From positions 1 through 10,644 of the forward strand of contig WFXK01000164.1 of the NCBI GenBank assembly GCA_015490695.1: 10,644 bases of DNA. The letters run 5' to 3'. Shown here one piece after another: positions 1-6,081 of this stretch. Each line of letters opens with the position of its first letter. Position 1 is the first letter of the stretch. The position numbers and the translations under genes are program-made. The notes beneath the pieces are model-generated. The model was not told where the DNA came from and ran no database searches. It saw nothing but the letters and a program-made list of their open reading frames with translations. The DNA is from Bacteroidota bacterium (GTDB taxonomy: Bacteria > Bacteroidota > Bacteroidia > SpSt-205 > S141-50).

Positions 1-347
1 AGGTTAAAGTGACCCCTTTAAATGAATGGGAAACAATAGCAGGTTATAAATGCAGGAAATACAAAGCGGTTATTAAACATCCTACTATGGGGGAGATTGT
101 TCAATGGGTATGGGCAACACCTGATATTCAGTTGAAATTAAGTGGTGAAGCAGCAAAACACATCAATCAAATGAAAGGAGTAGATGGGGTTGTGCTCAAA
201 ACTATTCAAGAGATGCCTGCTATGGGGATTACTTCTATTACAGAAGCAACGAAAGTAACGAAAAAGTCTTTAGATGACTCTATTTTTGAAATCCCCAAGG
301 ATTATAAAGTGGAACAATTGAATTTAGAAACCTTACCTAAGGAGTGA
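1..347 (+). CDS. DUF4412-like protein, C-terminal part (5' end outside window)
   Basis: This is the 3' part of a gene that begins before the window. The frame is already open at base 3 (Val, Lys), so the GTG at 9 is probably not the real start. The visible ~114 residues begin with a segment containing ETIAGYKCRKY, then a stretch with a Trp-rich strand (QWVWATPDI), and end in SLDDSIFEIPKDYK. This order (an 'IaGykCkkY' strand, a W-containing strand, then a 'lddslFeiP.gYk' ending) resembles the C-terminal half of DUF4412 proteins, which are mostly secreted or periplasmic Bacteroidota proteins of unknown function. No signal peptide can be checked because the N-terminus is missing. The stop TGA (345-347) lies one base before the hutU ATG, so the two are probably co-transcribed and translationally coupled. 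The family call rests on motif memory; function is unknown. Confidence 0.6.
   Translation, partial: VKVTPLNEWETIAGYKCRKYKAVIKHPTMGEIVQWVWATPDIQLKLSGEAAKHINQMKGVDGVVLKTIQEMPAMGITSITEATKVTKKSLDDSIFEIPKDYKVEQLNLETLPKE
339..344 (+). promoter_or_regulatory. Shine-Dalgarno-like AAGGAG before hutU
   Basis: AAGGAG lies inside the last codons of the upstream gene, four bases before the hutU ATG at 349. The spacing is a little short. It is the only clear purine-rich ribosome site at a start in this window; the minus-strand genes begin after AT-rich leaders. It supports ATG 349 as the start, together with the conserved N-terminus of the protein. Confidence 0.45.
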
Positions 348-348
348 T

Positions 349-1998
349 ATGGCAGTTAAGACCCATCCTTGGCCCCTTCCACCGACGGGTACACAATTGC
401 GATGTAAAGGATGGATACAAGAAGCCGCTTATCGTTTACTATTAAATAATTTACATCCTGATGTTGCGGAGAAGCCTGAAGAGTTGATTGTTTACGGAGG
501 TAGTGGCAAAGCAGCACGAAACCCCGAAGCACTGAAGAAAATTTTAGCGATATTAGAACGCTTAGAAGAAGATGAAACCTTATTAGTTCAGTCGGGAAAA
601 CCTGTAGGGGTTTTAAAAACCCACAAAGATGCGCCAAGGGTTTTAATCGCAAATTCGTTATTAGTTCCCAAATGGGCAACGTGGGAGCATTTTCGGGAAT
701 TAGAAAAGAAAGGATTAATAATGTTTGGTCAAATGACCGCGGGCTCATGGATATATATTGGTTCTCAAGGGATTGTTCAAGGAACCTATGAAACCTTTGC
801 AGCATTAGCGAAAAAACACTTTGATGGTTCTTTACGTGGGAAGTTAGTAGTAACGGCAGGTTTAGGGGGTATGGGTGGCGCACAACCCTTAGCCATCACT
901 ATGAACGAAGGCGTCTGCTTAGCAGCAGAAGTAGAACCCTGGCGCATAGAACGCAGACTTAAAACAGGGTACTTAGACTCCATGGAAACCGATATTGCTC
1001 AAGCCATTGATAAAGCACTTTACTACAAAGAGAAAAAAGAACCTTATTCCATAGGGGTCGTTGCAAACGCTGTGCATTTATTACAACGACTATTAGAACG
1101 TAACATCATTCCCGATGTGCTAACAGACCAAACTTCTGCTCACGACCCACTAAATGGTTATTTTGCTCATAGCGTAGATGTAGAAACAGCAAAACGGATG
1201 CGAAAAGAAAACCCTAAGGAATATGAACGTTTAGCCAGAGAAAGCATCGCACTGCATGTTCAATTGATGTTAAAACTTCAGAAAGCAGGGGCTATAACGT
1301 TTGACTATGGAAACAATATTCGTGGGATTGCTTATGAAGAGGGCGTAAAGGATGCATTTGATTTTCCTGGATTTGTTCCTGCATATATACGTCCTTTATT
1401 TTGCGAAGGTAAGGGTCCGTTCCGTTGGGTTGCGCTATCAGGTGACCCTGAAGATATTTATAAAACAGACCAAGCAATATTGGAATTATTTCCTGATAAT
1501 CCTTCTTTACATCGTTGGATTACACAGGCACAGAAAAAGATTCAATTTCAAGGTTTGCCAGCAAGGATTTGCTGGTTAGGGTTAGGGGAACGCCATAAAG
1601 CAGGATTAAAGTTCAATGAAATGGTTCGCAAAGGGGTTTTGAAAGCGCCTATTGTTATTGGCAGGGACCATTTAGACACAGGGTCTGTTGCATCTCCGAA
1701 CAGAGAAACCGAAGGGATGAAAGATGGTAGCGATGCGATTGCCGATTGGCCCATATTAAATGCGCTTTTGAATGTTGCCAGTGGTGCCAGTTGGGTTTCT
1801 GTTCATCATGGTGGCGGAGTAGGTATGGGTTATGCGATTCATGCAGGGCAAGTAATTGTCTGTGATGGCTCAGAGGATGCAGACAAACGTATTGAACGCG
1901 TTTTATTTAACGACCCTGCTATTGGTGTCATCCGCCATGCCGACGCAGGATACGAAAAAGCAATAGAAACGGCTAAAAAATTTAATCTGTTGCTCTAA
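349..1998 (+). CDS. hutU: Urocanate hydratase (urocanase)
   Basis: Urocanate hydratase (EC 4.2.1.49) adds water to urocanate to give 4-imidazolone-5-propionate, the second step of histidine breakdown; it is cytosolic and uses tightly bound NAD+ as an electrophile. At 549 residues the protein is full length for the family (about 555). Family motifs are in order: VYGGSGKAARN (49-58), the FGQMTAGSWIYIGSQG segment (126-141), the NAD-binding TAGLGGMGGAQP (169-180), E194 and R199, N240-A241, QTSAHDP (261-267), the catalytic-cysteine segment ARICWLGLG with C408 (Cys410 in the Pseudomonas putida enzyme), DHLDTGSVASPNRET (440-454), and HHGGGVGMG (486-494). All key residues look intact. The start is ATG 349, one base after the preceding stop. 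No other hut gene is visible: hutH, hutI and the last-step gene must lie elsewhere. The stop overlaps that of the convergent arginase gene. Confidence 0.97.
   Translation: MAVKTHPWPLPPTGTQLRCKGWIQEAAYRLLLNNLHPDVAEKPEELIVYGGSGKAARNPEALKKILAILERLEEDETLLVQSGKPVGVLKTHKDAPRVLIANSLLVPKWATWEHFRELEKKGLIMFGQMTAGSWIYIGSQGIVQGTYETFAALAKKHFDGSLRGKLVVTAGLGGMGGAQPLAITMNEGVCLAAEVEPWRIERRLKTGYLDSMETDIAQAIDKALYYKEKKEPYSIGVVANAVHLLQRLLERNIIPDVLTDQTSAHDPLNGYFAHSVDVETAKRMRKENPKEYERLARESIALHVQLMLKLQKAGAITFDYGNNIRGIAYEEGVKDAFDFPGFVPAYIRPLFCEGKGPFRWVALSGDPEDIYKTDQAILELFPDNPSLHRWITQAQKKIQFQGLPARICWLGLGERHKAGLKFNEMVRKGVLKAPIVIGRDHLDTGSVASPNRETEGMKDGSDAIADWPILNALLNVASGASWVSVHHGGGVGMGYAIHAGQVIVCDGSEDADKRIERVLFNDPAIGVIRHADAGYEKAIETAKKFNLLL
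1995..1998. other. Overlapping convergent stop codons
   Basis: The four bases CTAA contain the TAA stop of hutU on the plus strand (1996-1998) and the TAG stop of the arginase gene on the minus strand (1997-1995). There is therefore no intergenic space for a terminator between the two convergent gene groups. Any transcript end must lie inside the opposite gene. Confidence 0.95.
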
Positions 1999-2879
1999 CG
2001 AGCCGTCATTGCTGCTTTCAAAAGCTGAATTAAATGCGAGGAAGTGGTTTCTTTTTCATCCAATAAAGGATTAAACTCGGTGATTTCTATTACTTTAGTA
2101 TTAGGATAACGAGCAAAAAGATGTAATAGTACTTCTGCATGTTCTAAATAAAGTCCATTTGCTACTGGGGTTCCTGTAGCGGGTACTAAGGAGGCATCCA
2201 AGCAATCTATATCAAAGCTAATATAAAGAGGCACATCGCCTAAGTAGGATAGAATTTTTTCCACAATAGTAGCGGGACTATGCCAACGAACATCTTCTAC
2301 AGAAAACACTTTGATACCCAAGCGGGCAATGCGTTCCATCTCTTCAGACTCGTAAGAGCGCAAAGCGACATAGACTAAGTTTTTTGGAGTTAAGGGAACA
2401 GTGATTTGTTGTAGTAGTTGTTGCCATTCTGATAGGGGGTCGTTTTCTTTTAATAGAAGTGCTAAGGGCATTCCATGGGGATTACCAGACGGGGAGGTTG
2501 CTGGCGTATGTAAATCAGCATGGGCATCTATCCATATCACGCCCAGGTTATTATATACTTCTAAGGCACCAGCGATGAGAGGGGCAGCACAAGAGTGGTC
2601 ACCAGAAAAAATCCATAGAAGATAGTCTTGTAATAAAGGCTGTACACCTTTTTTTAGGGTTTGAAATAGGCTACTATAGCCTTGCCACCGGCGTTCTAAC
2701 GGGAAGGTTAAACTAAGTTCTTGGTAATTCCATCGGACGTCGGGATAGGTTAGACAAGGGAGGGTTATTTGGTGATTGAGGGCATGGAGCAGTAGGGCAC
2801 TGGGGCCGAGGCTAGCACCGCGCATCCCTGCCCCTAAATCGCTCTCAACCCAAAGTGTCTTCCACCGTGAAGACTCCAT
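1995..2879 (-). CDS. Arginase (ureohydrolase family)
   Basis: The product (294 residues, normal for bacterial arginase) is a binuclear manganese ureohydrolase, predicted to cleave L-arginine to L-ornithine and urea in the cytosol. Metal ligands are visible: H95 in SGDHS (92-96), D118, H120 and D122 in DAHAD (118-122), and D223 and D225 in SFDIDCLD. The loop HTPATSPSGNPHGMPLA (124-140) is the arginase signature: N133 and the serines contact the amino-acid part of arginine, and H135 matches the proton-shuttling His of rat arginase. ATGTPVANGL (234-243) and E268 in TEFNP complete the active site. This loop argues against formimidoylglutamase (HutG), even though hutU is next door, and against agmatinase. 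One small oddity is SGDHS where most relatives have GGDHS. The start is ATG at 2879, six bases after the CNNM stop, with an AT-rich leader and no Shine-Dalgarno site. It is the last gene of the minus-strand group. Confidence 0.88.
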   Translation of the reverse strand: MESSRWKTLWVESDLGAGMRGASLGPSALLLHALNHQITLPCLTYPDVRWNYQELSLTFPLERRWQGYSSLFQTLKKGVQPLLQDYLLWIFSGDHSCAAPLIAGALEVYNNLGVIWIDAHADLHTPATSPSGNPHGMPLALLLKENDPLSEWQQLLQQITVPLTPKNLVYVALRSYESEEMERIARLGIKVFSVEDVRWHSPATIVEKILSYLGDVPLYISFDIDCLDASLVPATGTPVANGLYLEHAEVLLHLFARYPNTKVIEITEFNPLLDEKETTSSHLIQLLKAAMTAR

Positions 2880-2885
2880 AAAACT

Positions 2886-4121
2886 TTATTTTTTAAATTC
2901 AATACGCAATTGTTTGATGGCATGATGTTCCATAGCTTCCACAGTCATGCGGAAAGAAGGGGTTTCAACACTGGCACCTACCTTAGGGAGCCGCTTATAT
3001 AAAATCAAAAAGACACCTGCTAAGGTTTCCGCTTCATCCTTAAAGGGTTCGAAACAATCTTTTTCTTTGGCTACTTCAGCACAAAAGTCCATCAAAGGCA
3101 TTTGTGCGTTCACTAAGTATATCCCGGGGGCTATTTGTTGAATAGAGGATTCACCCCCTTCTGCACTACCTGTAAGCACTTCTATTACATCATTCAAAGT
3201 AATTAAGCCAACAGTCCCGCCGTACTCATCCACTACAATAGCGATATTTACATGGTGTTTTTTAAACATTCCTAATAAGCGATGCAAGGGTTGGGTTTCA
3301 GGAACATAGCGAATAGGTTTTATTAGTTGTTGCCAATGTCTCATTGCATTATCATAGCGTAGATGCAATAAATCTTTTGTAAAGAGCACTCCTTGGATAT
3401 GGTCTAAGTTTCCTTCGTAGACAGGATAGCGAGCAAAAGGTTCTTTTTCAATCATTGCAAACACTTCTTCATTAGAGGCAGACAAAGGTATGGCTTTAAT
3501 TGCTACTCTTGGAGTCATGACAGCTTTTACAGGAATACGACTTAAATGGAGAATGGCTTTTAATAGTTGTTTTTCCTCAGGGGGTGTGTATTCGCTACTG
3601 GCTAAGTCAATTGCTTGTAAAAGTTCTTTGAATGTCCATTGGCGAGTTTGTGGAGGGAAAGATAAAAATCGTTGTGAAGCCCATGCTAAAACACGGGTTA
3701 TAGGATAAAGCAACAACCATAAAATACCCATAATAGGACTAAACCACAATAAAAAACGTTTATGATGTAGATTCGCATAAATTTTTGGCAGGATTTCACC
3801 AAAGATTAACAAAACTAAGGTAGAAAAGATGACTTCTAAAATGGTTTGTAGCCATGAGTGAAGCGAAAGCCAGTTTCCTAACCAGAAACTTAGTGCCAAT
3901 ACGATAGCGATATTAAAAAGGTTATTAGCAATTAAAATGGTTGCTAAAGTTTGATGAGGGTTTTTATAAAAATGTCGCACTAACCACGTAGAGAGGTGCT
4001 TTTGCTTTTGTAAAGCCTCATACTCTTGCTTAGATAAGGAGAAAAAAGCAACTTCATAACCCGATGCAATCCCCGAACCGATAATAAGCCCAAGGATAAT
4101 TAGCGGTTCACTACCTTCCAA
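2886..4121 (-). CDS. CNNM/CorC-type membrane protein with CBS pair (hemolysin-C family; possibly GldE)
   Basis: This 411-residue inner-membrane protein has the full CNNM/CorC layout. A DUF21 transmembrane domain covers about 1-147, with hydrophobic helices near 5-27, 58-82, 92-114 and 121-147 and the conserved motifs EVAFFSLSK (23-31), NNLFN (66-70) and GEILPK (108-113). A CBS pair follows, from VMTPR (201-205) through RYPVYEG and GVLFTKDLL to VDEYGGTVGLITLNDVIEVL (297-316). The CorC-associated C-terminal domain occupies about 330-409. Relatives are implicated in magnesium (or cobalt) efflux, with nucleotide bound by the CBS pair. In Bacteroidota one branch is GldE, linked to gliding and T9SS; the neighbours make that possible but I cannot separate the two from sequence alone. 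The start is TTG at 4121: an in-frame stop lies at 4134-4136, and no ATG or GTG lies between that stop and the first membrane helix. A weak GAAGAG stands just upstream. Confidence 0.85.
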   Translation of the reverse strand: MEGSEPLIILGLIIGSGIASGYEVAFFSLSKQEYEALQKQKHLSTWLVRHFYKNPHQTLATILIANNLFNIAIVLALSFWLGNWLSLHSWLQTILEVIFSTLVLLIFGEILPKIYANLHHKRFLLWFSPIMGILWLLLYPITRVLAWASQRFLSFPPQTRQWTFKELLQAIDLASSEYTPPEEKQLLKAILHLSRIPVKAVMTPRVAIKAIPLSASNEEVFAMIEKEPFARYPVYEGNLDHIQGVLFTKDLLHLRYDNAMRHWQQLIKPIRYVPETQPLHRLLGMFKKHHVNIAIVVDEYGGTVGLITLNDVIEVLTGSAEGGESSIQQIAPGIYLVNAQMPLMDFCAEVAKEKDCFEPFKDEAETLAGVFLILYKRLPKVGASVETPSFRMTVEAMEHHAIKQLRIEFKK

Positions 4122-4156
4122 ATAGCTCTTCGTTTAGTTCTCCACAAATTTAAAGC

Positions 4157-5062
4157 TTATCTTTGGAAACTACCAAGAAAACTATTCCACAAAGTTTTCT
4201 CACCGCATAGTTTTAACTTCTGAAATGCTAAAATTGCTTTACTTCTAATTGCCATAATACTTAATAAAGGAAATAGTGCAGATTGATTACAAAACAAATA
4301 TAGTGGCATCCAATCATGGGCATATTTTTTCTTAAAGCGATATAATCCTTCACAGCGGTAGGGAATCAGATAGCGGCTCCAGGCATAACATCGGTTCAGC
4401 CAATGAAAAGAGCGCAAATGTTTAAACGGTACTTCCCCAAGGCTAAGCCATAAAGCATTTTCTTTATAAAGTTTTTGGATAATAAAACTTAAAAGGAAGT
4501 CTATGGTTTTTGGAGGGGTTGCTGGATGGCGTAAAAGTTGTTCTACATGCCATCCTTTTTCTGCATTACGAGATAAAGTAACAACGCCGTAAATAGTATG
4601 ACTTTGCTCTTCCCAAGCAATAAAAGTGCGCAATCCATGGAAATGGGTTTGAAATAAAAAGCGCAAAGGAATCGGGCGCCACTGCAAATAATTATGATAA
4701 AACGCATTCAAAGGTTCTTGAAATTCCTCTAAAAAGTGTGTTATTTCTATTGCTTTAAGCGGATGCCGAAGGAGTTGATAACGTTGTTGAGCTTGTAAAT
4801 ACACTATTGCCTCAACACCTGTTTGAATAAAGCGTCCTTTAGGAAAAACTTTTAGTAACCGCTGTAAATGTTCTTTTCGTAATCCCCGTATAATAAAGTT
4901 TTGGTCTTTTAAAAACCATTCCCAGAAAGATTGCGTATAGCTATTGATATTGGCACTATAAATCCACTGAACTTTATAGGGTTTCAAGAAGATATACTGA
5001 AAAGAAGTTTGTTTTTCAGGAGTGAAGTTCCAGCTTAAGGGTAGTCCATCCAGTTTTTTCAT
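4157..5062 (-). CDS. Stand-alone DUF2156 protein (MprF synthase-domain-like, GNAT fold)
   Basis: The 301-residue product resembles the C-terminal catalytic domain of phosphatidylglycerol lysyltransferase MprF (DUF2156), which moves an aminoacyl group from tRNA to a membrane lipid. The match is clearest in the second half: HTIYGVVTLSRN (155-166), WHVEQLLRHPATPPKTIDFL (171-190), WLSLGEVPF (205-213), and the ending GLYRFKKKYAHDWMPLYLF (239-257), each with a direct counterpart in that family. There is no N-terminal multi-helix flippase; the first half (1-130) looks soluble and fits the first of the two GNAT-like subdomains. A moderately hydrophobic stretch at about 261-281 may touch the membrane. 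The protein is rich in aromatic and basic residues. ATG 5062 starts three bases after the PorP/SprF stop, so the two are almost certainly co-transcribed. Substrate and donor are unknown; many stand-alone DUF2156 proteins are uncharacterised. Confidence 0.7.
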   Translation of the reverse strand: MKKLDGLPLSWNFTPEKQTSFQYIFLKPYKVQWIYSANINSYTQSFWEWFLKDQNFIIRGLRKEHLQRLLKVFPKGRFIQTGVEAIVYLQAQQRYQLLRHPLKAIEITHFLEEFQEPLNAFYHNYLQWRPIPLRFLFQTHFHGLRTFIAWEEQSHTIYGVVTLSRNAEKGWHVEQLLRHPATPPKTIDFLLSFIIQKLYKENALWLSLGEVPFKHLRSFHWLNRCYAWSRYLIPYRCEGLYRFKKKYAHDWMPLYLFCNQSALFPLLSIMAIRSKAILAFQKLKLCGEKTLWNSFLGSFQR

Positions 5063-5065
5063 ATT

Positions 5066-6076
5066 TTAGAAAGCAGGGAAAGGCAGTTCGCTTCCTTTGA
5101 AACGTTCGCCGTGAATAACATAGCGGGCGAAAATCTGTAATCCACCAAAGTTTTTACTTACTATAGTCGTTTTTGATGTTAACAAATCATAAGCAAAAGC
5201 AAAAGCAAAATTATTATGGATTTCAAATCCTAAGTAAGAAACGAAACTATCCTTAGGACGGATAATAGTTCCTGCTAAGACCGCCGCTTTTTCTTTCCCA
5301 AACCAAATCCCATGTTCATAAAAAATAAATCGCACAAAGGGGTTGATACTGACCAAGTAAGAATTATTTTGTCGCATATAAATAACGTTTAAGTTTATGT
5401 CTAAGGGGGTGCGTGTGTAGAGTCGTGCACCTACAAATCCGGTATATCGCATGGAAATACGTTCGCCTGTTCCTGCAGAGAAAAAGCTCACATAAGGGCG
5501 ATTGATATGATGCAAAGCAAAACCAATATAAGGATTGAACTCAGGATTTCCTTTGATTTTTCTCGTTCTATAATACATTAGTCCGATAGCAAAATCTAAA
5601 TTGGTATTAGAGAAGGAGGCAAAGGGTTCACTGGTAGGTAAGGGGAAGCCTTTTCCATCAAATTGGTCTTCAAAGACGTAGCTATTAATATCTATACTGC
5701 GGTTTACAACCCCTGCTTGGAATCCTGCTCGTAAGTGGTCGTAGCGAACTTTTTTGCCCAAGGGGGCTTCATAAGCCAATCCCAATTGGACTTCTGTGGT
5801 ATTGTATCCTGCAGCTCTATCTAAGGCGACAAAGAGCCCTGCTCCACCTTCAAACCAGTCGTTTTCAAGGGTTAAGTTAGCAGAGAACAAAGAAGTAGAA
5901 TAGTTTTCTATATCGGTCATTTTTCTTGTGCGGTTACTTGCGATCAAAGCGGCTTTACCTTCTGCTAATCCATGAAACATAGGTCCTATGGTTACAGGAA
6001 CACCAAAGTGTAGGGAATAATTCGGATCTTGCGCCCAGAGCTCAGCAACAACTAAAAGCACAATAAGCCAGCGCAT
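5066..6076 (-). CDS. PorP/SprF family type IX secretion membrane protein
   Basis: The 336-residue product is a predicted outer-membrane beta-barrel of the PorP/SprF family. It begins with a short signal peptide (about 1-15, LIVLLVVAELWA then Gln) and then QDPNYSLHFGVPVTIGP (16-32), the usual mature N-terminus of the family ('QDp.fS.f...p...nP'). Further family-like points are GGAGLFVALDRAAGYNT (77-93), alternating aromatic strands throughout, a late AYDLLTSK (295-302) and GGLQIFARYVI (311-321), and a C-terminal Phe as in many outer-membrane proteins. SprF is needed for secretion of the SprB adhesin in Flavobacterium, and PorP-type proteins help hold or export cargo with a type-B C-terminal domain. 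Here the gene follows such a cargo gene after five bases, the same order as sprB-sprF. ATG 6076 is chosen because it gives the signal peptide; no Shine-Dalgarno site is present. Confidence 0.85.
   Translation of the reverse strand: MRWLIVLLVVAELWAQDPNYSLHFGVPVTIGPMFHGLAEGKAALIASNRTRKMTDIENYSTSLFSANLTLENDWFEGGAGLFVALDRAAGYNTTEVQLGLAYEAPLGKKVRYDHLRAGFQAGVVNRSIDINSYVFEDQFDGKGFPLPTSEPFASFSNTNLDFAIGLMYYRTRKIKGNPEFNPYIGFALHHINRPYVSFFSAGTGERISMRYTGFVGARLYTRTPLDINLNVIYMRQNNSYLVSINPFVRFIFYEHGIWFGKEKAAVLAGTIIRPKDSFVSYLGFEIHNNFAFAFAYDLLTSKTTIVSKNFGGLQIFARYVIHGERFKGSELPFPAF
6032..6076 (-). other. Signal peptide of the PorP/SprF protein
   Basis: Residues 1-15 have one basic residue (Arg2), a hydrophobic core (LIVLLVVA) and a likely signal peptidase I site after WA, leaving Gln16 as the first mature residue. 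An N-terminal Gln followed by DP is common in this family. Confidence 0.75.
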
Positions 6077-6081
6077 AAACT

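Noticed and set aside
9..347. GTG at base 9 as the start of the first gene
   Set aside because: The frame is open to the window edge and the visible protein begins in the middle of a domain, so the gene is cut by the window.
356..883. 175-codon open frame antisense to hutU
   Set aside because: It lies wholly inside a well-conserved enzyme gene and its translation has no recognisable domain; it is a shadow frame.
1974..1990. T-run on the minus strand after the arginase stop as a terminator
   Set aside because: The run of T is present, but I see no GC-rich hairpin before it, and it is within hutU coding sequence.
2010..2040. Small inverted repeat (GCTT-TCAA-AAGC) downstream of hutU as a terminator
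   Set aside because: The stem is only four base pairs, no T-run follows, and it lies inside the arginase coding region.
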